Notes: a model not told the origin generated them from the sequence alone. DNA of 64,000 bases from Thalassia testudinum (GCA_037157565.1 JAZHRO010000013.1:39746501-39810500), one strand, 5' to 3'. Counted from the stretch's first letter, positions 24,655-36,426 are shown. Program-made: numbers and translations.

Positions 24655-26200
24655 TTGGGAAAGACCAAATTAGGAAACCTGAATTCCAAAATGATCATAA
24701 AAGACAAAGCGATTAAGGCTGCCCTTAGATATTTTGAAGACTACCGAGCCAGCACGATTCAGGTTAATGTCCTAGGAACAACAGAATTCACTATGAACCA
24801 TGTTAAACTATTGCTTACTCAACTAGGAAATGGTTCAACCCAGGAAACCCTCATACCAAAATTCAATGAAGTTTACGAATCGCATAGAACGGAGGGTTTA
24901 CATTACTTTGCAAATCCATCACTCTGGGAGATACACCAAGATTTCATTGAGCAACGTGCAGATGTTCTAAGTCTATTATGAAAAGCCATTGATGAGACAT
25001 CTTGGAGTGATTCTAAAGCTTCCGCAGAACTTGGGTTAGACATTCAGAGTTGTTGTGGACCCCCAACCCAAATGAATTCAAATTTCATAGCAATTGACAT
25101 TCTTGATCCTGATGAGGGTGGGGAAGATCCAATTGCAGGTGTTCCCGATTTTGAGCCAGCCCTATAAAATCAAGAGCTTGGTTCATCAAGCATAGATTTC
25201 CTCGACACCTGTGATAATAAGTTTAAAGCAGAACTTCTCAAGAATGTAAATTCCGAGCCTTATCCTATTAAGGTGATTCTTGAGAATGATTCTGACATCC
25301 CAATAGAGCCCAACCTAGATTCTAGTGATCCAATCCTTACCCTTAACTTAGGATCTGGATTCGAGCCTATTTGGGATAATCATAAGGCCTAATGTGATGA
25401 GAGTCAAATTTTGAATTTGAATTACAATTCTGGACCCGTATTTGATGAATACACCTCTCCAACCTCCTCAGAGACAAATTGATTTCTCGGAAGTCACGTT
25501 GATCTATGATACAGAAACCGAGGGATTGGAAGAGTTGGGAATTGATTGGGTCACCTCAAGAGCCAAGAATCTAAGCCCATGCCTAGTCAGGACACCTTTT
25601 TGAGCTCAAAATCTGAAATTAAGTTAGATCCAAGTTAGGTTGTTGTTTCTACATATCTTGATTCTTTCTATGGTGGAACCTCTGATCTGGAATTGAGTTC
25701 AGAACAAAATCTTCGCAAAGTCTCCAACGATTTCGAATCTTACTCTGATTTCAGAGAATTGTTGTTTCCTAATGACTCCAAACCCATTTACAACCTCAGC
25801 AACTACGACCTATACTTTGATTCTGACATTGAGGTCATTGATTTGAAAGAAACCACCTTTTCTATACCACGTACAGAACCTTCTCGAATCTGAACCCAAC
25901 CTTGACCCGCAACTGAAATCAACTTCTACTCTGATTCTTCTCTCGATAATCCAGTTGCATATGATTCTCCTCCATCTTTCAATCGGGTTTCGGACTCTGA
26001 TCAGATCGATAATCACTTCCCAGCTTTCTCTAATCACTCTTGTAGGGTTCCTACATCCTCCACTGACCCTTTTTCAATTGAGAATCCCTACTCTGAGCAG
26101 GCTGATCCGATTCAACCAAATCCGCATTTTGCATTGCCACATCCTTCTGAGTCACAGAATATCTGGTGGGCCTTACATCTATTGATTCACATCTATCAAC
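24655..26200 (+). pseudogene. Acidic Ser/Asp/Pro-rich retroelement ORF of unknown function
   Basis: From the ATG at 24655 (MGKTKLGNLNSKMIIKDKAI) one frame stays open apart from single stops (about 24979, 25165, 25390) to about 25480, and resumes in the same frame at about 25590-25893. A coherent Asp/Ser/Pro-rich stretch (DNPVAYDSPPSFNRVSDSDQ) continues near 25925-26180 in another frame. The first 110 residues look folded (FNEVYESHRTEGLHYFANPS). The rest is acidic and low complexity, with repeated DPI/SEPYPI-like motifs and no clear membrane segment. The end region (about 26598-26630) reads NEDIAKLRHRG, then AGGCATAGGGGG, a block common near the 3' end of Athila-type elements. It is therefore probably an additional, env-like or accessory, ORF of an Athila-group element; the function is unknown. 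Confidence 0.45.
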
Positions 26201-27004
26201 CCACCAGACTGATTGGGTTTGAGTTGCATCATCAGCCTGTCGATCTAAACAAGCACCTGGTTGGACCAACAAAGCTATTGATTAGGTGCTTGTTCTACAA
26301 AATTCATCTTATTTGACCACTCCCTCTCCATAACTACCTTTTGCTCAGCTGAAAGCATTGAATTTAGCGCTTAACAAAAGGCAACCCATCATTTCAAAAA
26401 CCCGAGATCCTTCTGATTATCCTTTTGAGCTTCACATCTATTGCACTTAGAGTTCAGTTTTAGAACAATCGACTCCATCTCTGGTACACATACTAGAGCT
26501 TGAAATCGTCTGCAACAGTCATCCAGACCCATTCACCCACCCATTGACCCGGTTCTAAGCCTTGAATCAAAGCTGATTCCATACTCTCCGATTTACAATG
26601 AGGACATTGCAAAACTTAGGCATAGGGGGTATTAAAGTGTAAACACATAAAATTACTCATATTAAAAAATCCATAAAAATAAAAAATTGAAAAAAGAACA
26701 AAAAATGGAAAAAGGGGAGGAAATTTTGTGAGCTTAAATTGCATATCATTCTTGAGGAGGAAATGAGAAGGTGATTTAAATGTCAAAAAGGAGTACATTT
26801 TGAAACAAAAAAGTAATAGTCATTAGTCAAAGATTATGGAATCTACTTAAGTTCTATATCAAATAAAAAGAAAAAAATTAAGTCCTAAAAGGAAATGGAG
26901 ATTAGTATGAGTGCTGATCTTAGACCTCTTGGGCTTGTTTTAAGGCTTAAACATTCAAGTATCCATTAAGATCTGGATAGTCCTCAAAAGATTGAGGAAA
27001 ATGC
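26201..27004 (+). other. 3' non-coding part of the acidic-ORF element
   Basis: Contains AGGCATAGGGGG (about 26619-26630), like a polypurine tract, then A-rich sequence (26660-26720, 26855-26880). At about 27005 it joins, without intact border, the body of the Athila LTR. Confidence 0.4.
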
Positions 27005-28185
27005 AAAAGATGGACGGCCAAGATGGCGCCACGTGGCACCATCCCAGCCGCCCAATCGGTCCTCAAGACCGCCACTGCATCTCCAAAGGACTTCCAACGC
27101 ACGATCTGGGCTGTTGGATCTTGATCTAATGGACGCTAGCACGCACGCTTGAAATCAAAACCGCGACAAAGAAGCGCCGCAACACAACGTTCGACTCCGC
27201 ATCCGCAGCACGCGGGCGAGTAATCCCGACCGTGCGATCAGCTGCGGCCGACGCTAATCAGCCAATGGCACACACTGGTGATCTGACACACAGTGCACAC
27301 GCCCGATCGCATGTGGGCGCGCAGTGAAGACACAGACGAAGGCGTGCAAGGAGAAATCTAAGTTGTCCAATCTAGCAATCGGACGGCTAAGATTTGAAAG
27401 ACAAGCTCGAGCATTTTGAGTGCGGAAGGCGGGGAGGCGCGCGCGACGCGTGTACGTCGGCCACGATCAGGCCTTTAGTAATGGATAAATCCGTCCCTAA
27501 AGACATGATATTAATGTTTTAAGCTTGAATGACAAATTTGCCCTCGATTCCTACAACTATAAAAGGAGACCTGACCTCCACTTCTTCTTCATCCCTTCCT
27601 TCACTTCTCTACCTCTCCCAAGCTCAAGAAAAGCTTGTCCCACACCCAGGATGCTATTCTAGAGCTAAATCCAATTTTCTCGCCCCTATTCCGGAAGTGG
27701 ATCCCACGACATCGATGACATGCTGCCTCGTTCCTGTTTCTTTCTGCTTCGTCCTCCTTCCCGCTCCGTCCTCCGTCTTCCAGGCATCGCTCCGGTTGGT
27801 TCGTCCTCCAAGCATTCGTCGAGGAGGATAACATCTCTCTCCCTTCTTTTTAATCGCTTTCTAGAATAGAATTTTCTGCTCTATAGTTGTAATCATTTCC
27901 CACTTTGTAGTTGTAAAAACATTCTAATTATATTAAGTGATTGTTCTCTCTCTCTATCTCTCTCTTATTTTTTATATCAATTCTATTATAATTATTTCGT
28001 TTTCAAACAAAAACACAAAAAAATATAAATCGCGGATTTTAGATCAACGTAACCTCCCTGTGTTCGACCCGGAATTCTTAGAATTTCAGTATAAATTTAT
28101 CTGTTGACAGATTTCTTCGCAATTTGAACTACAACGACGGTTTTTTTGAAACCAACTTAGATTGCGTAGTTTTCGACAACCAACA
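27005..28185 (+). repeat. Athila 5' LTR, lacking its first ~430 bp
   Basis: Homologous to 46143-47361. TATA box TATAAAA at 27558-27564. It ends CAACA just before the primer site. The missing U3 start is replaced by the acidic-ORF element's 3' region. Confidence 0.8.
27558..27564 (+). promoter_or_regulatory. TATA box of Athila LTR
   Basis: ACTATAAAAGGAGACC, repeated at the same place in the 3' LTR (46730-46736). Confidence 0.7.
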
Positions 28186-28188
28186 TTT

Positions 28189-28206
28189 TGGCGCCATTGC
28201 CGGGAA
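28189..28206 (+). other. Primer binding site, Asp-tRNA type
   Basis: TGGCGCCATTGCCGGGAA matches the Athila-group primer site for Asp tRNA (family form TGGCGCCGTTGCCGGGGA) with two G-to-A type differences. It lies 3 bases after the LTR. Confidence 0.85.
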
Positions 28207-29491
28207 GGTAACGATTTTCGATTTTCTTTCCACATTTCACATACTTTATTATTTTCTAACTTGCTTTATTTCTTATCTATTGTTTTACAGGTACCTTAAG
28301 CGGTAGATTGGAGTAAAGTGCAGTTGAAGACAACTGTAAATGCTCCCCATTCTTCCCCCTCCATAGATTCCAATTCACCACATTAATTCAAATTTCAATT
28401 AGCCTAGGTGTTTGCATAAATACTAGGGTTAGTTTGGTTGCTTGGATTTCCATTCACATTCATCTCACCCGCATATAAAAAATCAACAAAAGGATATTTC
28501 TTGTGAGGTAATTCAACATACACACTACATACACCCACATTCAAGGCACTTAACCTAATTGATTTTCATCTACTCAACCGGATTCTGATCTATGGAACCG
28601 GTACACATAAATCAACATATAAAAGAGTAGAAATCAGTTAGGTCAATCATTTTGTGTGACTAACTTAGTGGTGCAATCTTAGTCAATTGTTTGAGTTGTT
28701 TGGGCCGCACCACTTAACCTAAAATCAACACTAAGTAGCTTCCCCTTAGGGTTTTCAATTTAGGTTAATACCAGGCATTCCACTTTATTTTTTATTTCAA
28801 AAGGAAAGTGATCTTCACCCATGCTTGAAAACCTAGTTTGCCTCAAACTTGATTGAATTAAACCTAATTCTAAACCCTAAAAGCTACTTAAGCAAGATTT
28901 GAACCTTAAAATCTACTCATCACAAATAATCTTGCTTGAAAACCCTGATTGTGCACGCGCTCACACATTCTTAATTGATCAGTAAGGGCACAATCCATTT
29001 TAAGGGCCCACCACATTCCATAAGCATTACAATCCCAGGCCTAAATAAAATCAAGTAGACGTTGGCCTTAAGGACTGATTCGTTCTTTGGGATCCAGTCT
29101 GAGATTGTTTACTATTAACCTACTTGTACTAATCAATCTGATGTCTAGCTAGGGGAGTAGCGTCAAACGCTGCGGCTGGGGGGTACACTAGGAACCGGAG
29201 GTGCAATCCGAAGGAAGAACCTTCTCTCCAGTCCCTCCTTCTAACTGGTTGGATTGAGCAAACACAAGTAAAGTAAATCATTTATAATCTTACGGGGGAT
29301 TCTGAGAGTTTGTAGATCCTTAGGCTACCCCACTTAAGGACAAGCTTGTTTTGTTGTACTGTAGGGTTCTTATCCCCAGTCCTTCCGACCTTTTCTTAGT
29401 TTATGCTGGGAAGGAGGTCATTGAATCCCTGATAGGAAGGACCACTAGAGTATTCTAGGAGGAGTAGATTTGATTTTGGCCAAATTGATCC
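28207..29491 (+). other. Athila untranslated leader
   Basis: About 1.3 kb between primer site and gag, with no supported frame, as is usual for Athila elements. Confidence 0.7.
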
Positions 29492-31518
29492 CATGACCGA
29501 TCAACAGCCTTCTCTCCCTCAGAATCCATAGGAGGCATTTCAAAGGCAGTTGAAACAAATGCAGAGAATGGTTCCAGAGAATGTAGGGCGCTCAGCCCTT
29601 GAAGGATTTTTATGATCCTTCAAATTACGGGGAACGTCCCGACGTCCAAATTCCTGTCGGAGACGTAGAAATCAAACCCCAGGTGTTAAGCCTGATCAAA
29701 CATTTCCATGTGCTTGGCTCTGAAGACCCGTTTTAGTACTTGGAGGACTTGACCACTTTGGTCCAGACCACCAAGGCACGAAACGTGCATGAGGAACAGA
29801 TGATCATGAGGCTCTTTCCCCACTCTCTTAGGGATAAATCCACTCATTGGTACAGGACTATAGGAAGGCCAATTGCAACTTGGAATGATTTGAAATCGGC
29901 CTTCCTTAAGAAATTCTTCCCTGTCGGATGTACCAATGCTTTGAGACGGGAGATTACTACCTTCACCCAATGGCCGGGGGAGTAGTTTCATGTTGCCTGG
30001 GAGAGATTCCATCATTTATTGCGGAGGTGTCCACACCACGAGGTGCCAAAATGGCAACTTGTGCAGACCTTCTACCACGGGTTGACTGAGCAACTCAGAA
30101 ATCACGTGGATGCTTCTTGCGAAGGCAATTTCCTCAACAAGGACGTAGATAGTGCGCACGATTTGTTTGAGGAGATGAGCGAGAATTCGATTAATCATGC
30201 CTCCATGGATACTTTTAACCGGCCCCAACAACCCAGATCGAATGTTAATGAAGTCCACGACTCTCATTCATTCGATATGGAATTGATTTGCAATAAACTA
30301 GATAAGGTGGACTTGGTTATTAAAAGGATGGAGGAGTGGATGGCTGGAAATTTAATGAACAATTCTCGATCCACTCAATCCCAGAATTCGGGATTCCATT
30401 CGTCGCGAGCTCCTTCTGGACGGGAGTTTGTGAATCAACTTGATGCGGCTCAACCTGTGAGTCAGCATTATTCGGAACCCCATGGGTTCCAAACTGGGGC
30501 CTTTGATCCCAGTTTCTCTGATCCCTCCCTTTCTTTCTCTCCATCCTCACCCTATAAGGATGTCTATGCTATACAGGAGAATGTTAGGTCCAACCCTTAT
30601 TACAATGCTTATAATCCGGGTTGGAGGAATCACCCTAACTTCTCCTGGAAAAACCTGGGACAGCAGACCCAATTCCGACCCAGCAATTATGCTCCGCAAA
30701 GACCAATGGGTCAGGGTCATGTTTACACTCAGCTGCCCCCGAATCAAGTCAATCAGCCATCTTGGAATGCCCGTCAACCTGTAGGGCAGGCTGATTTAAA
30801 TCGATAGATGGCAGAAATGCAAGGATCTATGCTCCAACTCATGCAGCAAATGAAAACCTCGCTAGACAACTTGCAAAATGGGTTCATTGCTAATTCTCGT
30901 CAACCCGGATCTCTACCATCTCAACCCGTACCCAACCAGCGTAATATCCAAAATCCAGGCAATCATGCCCAAGGGTACGGGAATCAGAGGGACCCACACA
31001 CACATGCTCAGGTGGTTGAGCAAGGTCCTTCCTCTTCTGCTTCTTCCTCAAATCAAAGGTTTTTGGCTAATGAAGCCCCTCAAATCTTTCCTACCCCTCC
31101 CCAAGACCTAAACCCGTATGCATCTTCTAATTTAGTTACTTTAAGGAGTGGAAAACAAACTCAGGATCCACAACTGCACTGTTCTGATCCTGGAAAGTGC
31201 GAGGAGAGAAAGGAGAGCTCCGAAGAAGAAATCAAGGCTCAGGAACCTGATTCCGAAGATCTGACTCATGTTCCTTTTCCTGAGGCCTTGATTAAACCTA
31301 GGAAGAAGAAGCATGTTGATAGTAACGAGGAGCTCTTGAATATATTCAAGAATGTCGAGATCAATATCCCGCTCCTCAACGCTATCAAACACATACTGGC
31401 TTACGCTAAATTTTTGAAGGATTTATGCACACAAAAGCGTAACTCGAGGGAATCTGTTCCAAAGAAGGTGGTACTCTCCAAGCAGGCTAGTTCTGTTATC
31501 CCGCATCACCTTCTTTAA
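29492..31518 (+). pseudogene. Athila gag
   Basis: Starts at ATGACCGATCAACAG. The capsid core spans about 29600-30200: YLEDLTTLVQTTKARNVHEE, MRLFPHSLRDKSTHWYRTIG, WNDLKSAFLKKFFPVG, then WERFHHLLRRCPHHEVPKWQ and FYHGLTEQLRNHVDASCEG. The middle is Asn/Gln/Pro-rich. The C-terminal part has the Athila mark NLVTLRSGKQ (about 31128) and VEINIPLLNAIKHILAYAKF. Stops occur at about 29529, 29733, 29983, 30805 and 31516; most fit CAG-to-TAG. A frameshift lies near 29600. Confidence 0.87.
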
Positions 31519-32051
31519 AAAAAGAGAGATCCAGGTGCTCCTTTGATTTTTTGTGTCATTAGAGATTACACTTTTGATAGAGCACTTTTGGATCTAGGTG
31601 CATCTATTAACCTAATTCTGACTTCTTTTTATGAGAAGTTTGGATTAGGTGAACTTCGGCCGACTTCAGTAACGCTGCAGCTAGCTGACCGTTCAATCAC
31701 AAATCCGCAGGCGTTATTGAAGATGTTATTGTTAAGGTTGAGGATTTCTATTTTCTTATAGATTTCCTTGTTCTTGACATGGATGTACCTAGAAATATGA
31801 GGAACACGCCCATCATTGTGGGGCGTTCATTCCTAGCTACCACAAAGGCCAATATCAACTGTGAAAGCGGTAGCATGGAAATCGCCTTTAGGGATCAGAA
31901 ATTGAAATTGGACATTTTTAAGGTGATTAACAAATTTGAGGATTGTGGATTTATAGAACTTGAGAAAGATAGTTTGAATATTGAAACTTGTATGGCGGGT
32001 TCTACAATTGAAAGTTCCTCCTATTGTGAAAGATCTGAGCTATAACACTCT
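31519..32051 (+). pseudogene. Athila aspartic protease region
   Basis: Reads KRDPGAPLIFCVIRDYTFDR then ALLDLGASINLILTSFYEKF. The family active site is DLGASINLMP; here D-L-G-A-S is intact. Downstream RNTPIIVGRSFLATTKANIN is the usual end block. A frame change at about 31750-31780 separates the two. Confidence 0.82.
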
Positions 32052-32954
32052 GTGGCAAACCCGCCATATTCTGAAGAGGTTATTAATTTTATTCACTTTC
32101 AACCTCTTCCGCTTGATGAATCTTCATCAACATCATCCTTACCTTCAATCCAAAACCCGCCCCAGCTTGAACTGAAACCATTGCCTGAGAATTTGAAATA
32201 TCAATTTTTGGGACCTCGAAAGACTCTCCCTGTGATTATCAGTGCCAGATTAACTAAGGAGCAGGAGATTAAATTGATCAAGATCCTAAAGAAATACAAG
32301 GAGGCAATTGGTTAGACCATTCATGACCTTAAGGGGATCGAGCCATCTTATTGCAATCACAGAATATTTTTGGAAGATGAATCCCGCCCTTCTCGCCAAA
32401 TGCAGAGGAGATTAAACCCAAATATGTGAGAAGTGGTCAAGAAGGAAATTATCAAGTGGCTCGATGCAGGAATCATTTATCCGATCTCTGATAGTCCTTG
32501 GGTAAGTCCTATGCAAATTGTTTCCAAGAAAGCCGGAATTACCGTTGTGACTAACGAGAAAGGAGAATCTATCATAACTCGTTCATCTTTCACTTGGAGA
32601 GTTTGTATTGATTACAAGAAGTTGAACACAGCCACAAAAAAGGATCATTTCCCTTTGCTCTTTATCGATCAAATCCTTGAAAGATTAGCTGGGTAGAAGT
32701 ACTTTTGTTTCCGTGACGATTACTCGGGATACAATCAAGTCCCTATCCATCCTGAGGATCAGGAAAAAATGACTTTCACCTGTCCCTACAGAACCTTTGC
32801 TTTCTATAGGATGCCATTCGGCTTATGCAATGCACCTGCGACCTTTCAAAGGTGTATGCTAGCCATATTCTTTGACATGGTTGGAGAATTTATGGAAGTC
32901 TTCATGGATGATTTCTCTGTTTTCAGAGAATCGTTTGATTCTTATTTGGCTAAT
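32052..32954 (+). pseudogene. Athila reverse transcriptase, 5' part, split by insertion
   Basis: Blocks: LDAGIIYPISDSPWVSPMQI, SSFTWRVCIDYKKLNTATKK, (TAG for expected Gln), KYFCFRDDYSGYNQVPIHPE, TFAFYRMPFGLCNAPATFQR, and the active site EVFMDDFSVF. It ends ESFDSYLAN at 32954, where the family D copy is inserted. The second half resumes at 39754 with LEMILKRCIK. Other stops (32315, 32427, 32694) fit G-to-A or C-to-T changes. Confidence 0.9.
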
Positions 32955-33732
32955 TGATGAGAGGCTCATCATGGCTTCTAATTACCTCTAATTAACTAGT
33001 CTTCCTAGTTAATTAGCTAGGAATATGTAAACATATGGGTTAATTATAGAATAAGGGATAAAATATTGAAGGACCTCAAAATAAGTTAAAAATGCTATAT
33101 TATTATCCAATTAATATTATTAATAATTTAATTAATAAATGGACTCGAAATATCATCAATAATTTACTTAATTAATGTGTTAACTAACTTAAGTATAACT
33201 TATACCTAAGTATGTAATAACTTAAGTAACTTTACTTAATTAAATAAATTAAGCTAAAAAGGTCAAAAATGTAAATCCAAGGTTTAAATATATTATTTGT
33301 CTAATTTATAATCATATATAAAAAGCTGCAAAAGGGTTAAATTAAAATAAACCTTGAAAACCTTAGTTTACATTTTAGTCCCTAAGTTTTATTTCAATCG
33401 AGTCCTTCTTATTCACTTAGGTCCTTATCTTTCATTGCAAACAGGTCCGTGTAAACATCTTCCTCTTCTTCATTTCTTCTTCAGCCTTTTCGACGGCTGA
33501 CGACAGGAGGTTTCCATACTCGCCGATCATCGTCCATCCGATGTCCTCCCTTCCCTTCCAAGCTCCTGGAGCTTACGCTCACTGTCCTCTTTTCATCCAT
33601 TGGTCAGGATGAAGCTCAAATCCTACTTAGGGCTTGAAGTTAATCTCACCGGCGTCGGAGAAGACGTCGGTGGTTACTTCACTCCTAGACCTTTTTCCAT
33701 CCAGATTCACCTTCCTCCTCAGCCGCCGTAAC

Positions 33733-33741
33733 CTATAAATA
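33733..33741 (+). promoter_or_regulatory. TATA box of family D
   Basis: CTATAAATA followed by CCCCTCCACC, CT-rich as in plant core promoters. The third copy has TATAAATA at the corresponding place (56948-56955). Confidence 0.65.
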
Positions 33742-34045
33742 CCCCTCCACCTCTTCGATTTCAAAGGGTTAGCTCCCTTCCCTCTTCCCCCAACTGAGCT
33801 AACAGATAGGCTATTTGCTCCAATTCCGGCGACCTTCCTCCGCTTCCTTTGTCTTCCTCCGTTCGTCTTCATTTGCTCCCGATCTCCACTGTCATCCACT
33901 GAGTCTTCTGACGTAGTGCTGACGTCGGGCTTCACTTCTACGCTTTGCCTACACCCGCCGAACTTCTTCCCCCGCCTTCTGATTTCCTCCTCCATTAAGG
34001 ACCTTAGACAGAGATCCTCTGTCCCCTTCGTCCATGTAACAGTAG

Positions 34046-34056
34046 GTTAGGTAAGT
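34046..34056 (+). promoter_or_regulatory. Splice-donor-like site in family D leader
   Basis: GTTAG|GTAAGTAG about 310 bases after the TATA box. Equivalent sites are CAG|GTAAGT (minus strand, about 24215) and TAG|GTACGT (minus strand, about 51171). This suggests the following hairpin region is intronic. Confidence 0.4.
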
Positions 34057-34420
34057 AGTTTAATTAGAGTAGCTAATTAGGTAGGTTAGTTAGATTTAAT
34101 GCTAGTTTTCCTGTCACCTTCCTCAACTCCGACGAGCTCTTTGAGCTCGATGGGAGCATTCTTTTATCTTTTAATTTCATCGATCATCTTCCTTAATCCT
34201 CCATGATCACTTCTAACACTTTAATTTCCTAATTTGAACACCTAATCGCCTAATTCATCTCCACCTTCACCGGCTGCTTCCGTTGTCCATGGCAGAGGTA
34301 ACCGAGGGCAATTCACCTCCACTGGGGCCCTCCATCACTTAATCATTATCTAAGGGCCTTAAACCTCACCTTAATTTGACTTAAAATCACCTATATCTAA
34401 AACACCTAAAATTCACTCAA

Positions 34421-35736
34421 CCTCCTGAGCTCGCTGTCAATGGCGGCTCAGGAGGAGTTCCTCCACCTAATTGATCACATAAACATTATCGCTACACCTC
34501 AATGATTAGTTCTCTCTACTCAATTGAGTGAGAGAACTTGATATGAGTTCCAACGAACCCAGATCACATTCTCTGTGAATTCATTACATACCTTTTAGTT
34601 TAATCATTAATTGAAGGAATTATTGAGTTCCTGAGGTTCCTTGTAACCTCGGGAGACTTTTCAGACTTTCAATGTCTTGTTTTTATAGCTTTTACAAACT
34701 TTTAACCATTTTCTGAACTCACCGGAGCTCCCACGAGCTCCGGCGAACCAAGATGTACTCTTCAGCCTATGGAATTCCCTCAGAAGCTCCAGATCATTTA
34801 TTTGAGGCTCACTGATTATTCTGCAACATTTTGTTTGAAGTTTTAGGATCTGGGGCAAGACTTAGACCTTTGTCTTCTCCAACTCCGACAGAGTTGGAGA
34901 AGCATGTCTAATAGGGATAAGCCTAATTTTAAAGGTCTAGAAGCACTAAATGGATGTCCTGAGATCAAATTTGAAGACCTTTCATTCAATTAGGCCTCAG
35001 TTTGTTATGTCGAACAAACTACTTTTAAAGCCTAGGCGATAGACTTGAAACCCTAGGTTTCTAGGTCAAAACTTCTTTCTAAGACCCTGAACATGTTCTT
35101 GAGATCAAATAGAGATGATTTGAAGTGTTAATTGCATCTGAGAATGCTTAAGGATGAAAGTCAAATTTTAAGGTTCAGTGGTCAAAATTAGGTCTGATCT
35201 GGTAATCTAGGTTTCAATTCAAGAAATTAATGAGTTCAAATTACTTCTGGGATGATTTTAGATAGATTTGATTTGATTTAAATGAGTTTTAATTAAAGTT
35301 TTAGAAGAATCCAAATGCTGCTCAGTTTGGGTTCATTTGAACCCAATACTGTCTTCAGTGCCTTTTCGATGAATTTCAAAAGCAAACACTACCCAGATGA
35401 ACCCCTAACAACCTTCAGAGGTTGTTGAATTCAATGTATCTGGTCTTAAGTTGTCTGTGAAGCCTTTCAGAGTTTAATTTGGAACTCTGAAGCTTCTGCT
35501 TGAAGCTTTTAAGCTTCTTTGCCTTCCTGAAGCTTCTTAGCACCTCTTGCCTTCACCTTTAGGTGCAGAATCATCTTCTGAGATGATTCAGGACCTCATC
35601 TGAAGTCAAAAAGGATCACTGCAGGTCCTTAGACCTCTAAAGCATTTCTGCAGGCTTAATTAGCCGTGAAAAGCTCCTGCTTTCACCCTCCAAATTTAAG
35701 GGTAGATTCTATTTTTAGCATCAAATTGATGCTGCA
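34421..35736 (+). repeat. Series of short hairpins in family D
   Basis: Near-perfect inverted repeats at short spacing. Examples: 34421-34430 with 34446-34455 (CCTCCTGAGC); 34722-34730 with 34735-34743 (CCGGAGCTC); 34874-34885 with 34891-34902 (CTTCTCCAACTC, 12 bp); 35327-35334 with 35339-35346; 35407-35414 with 35419-35426; 35466-35474 with 35483-35491; 35569-35576 with 35581-35588; and AGCATCAA...TTGATGCT near 35718-35734. The other copies hold counterparts at 22512-23834, 50752-50785 and 58064-58983. Confidence 0.75.
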
Positions 35737-36384
35737 ATCTTGTAGAACACCTTCAAAGCTTTCCAACGAGCCCTTGTTTGCTCGATTTGGAGCTCTGAGT
35801 CGACTTGTGTTTCCAGCCAAAGTCCAACCTGGAGGGGACTAACTTAGTCCCACATCGGAAGAACGTGAGCGTGCGCCTTAGGATAAATGGAAAAAGGGCA
35901 TAGGGTTGTTCGATCATCAGCGCTGGGTGCAAAATGGGCATATGTGTGTGTGTGGGTGCGTGCAGTGCACATGCCCAGGTGTGTGTGCGCCTGTGGGCAT
36001 AGAGCGTGGGCTCGTGAGCGGGCGTGTGCATGTGAGCCTGGGAGGCCGGAGACTCTGCATGATGAGAATTAAACCGGAAATAAACCTAATACAAACTAGG
36101 CTTGGACCCAGTAGGGTCTGGTCCCACCTCAAGAGGGGTGCTGTGTATCCCCGATTGGTCCGAGCTGCCAACTATAAAATCAAATTTTTGGTTCAGTTTA
36201 AGTGTGGTCCAAATTTGGTTCAAGTGCACAGTTAAAAGATAAGAGGAAAAGAAAGAGAAGAGGAGAAGAGCTCGTGGAGTTTAAAGGAAAAACAAAGGAG
36301 AAAGGCAAACAGATAGAAAAGAGAAAGGTAAAGGAAGAGAAGAAAAGAGGTTGAGAGACTTAAGAGGAATGCAAAGAAGAGCCT

Positions 36385-36390
<6 letters not shown>

Positions 36391-36422
<32 letters not shown>
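36391..36422 (+). repeat. (GA)n microsatellite
   Basis: Sixteen GA units within a longer purine-rich stretch (36236-36470). Confidence 0.95.

Positions 36423-36426
<4 letters not shown>

Noticed and set aside
35940..36030. TG-rich stretch (also 59165-59230 and 22250-22320) considered as Z-DNA or telomere-like repeat
   Set aside because: Irregular TGTGCATG-type low complexity shared by family D copies; no regular unit, so noted only as part of the family.
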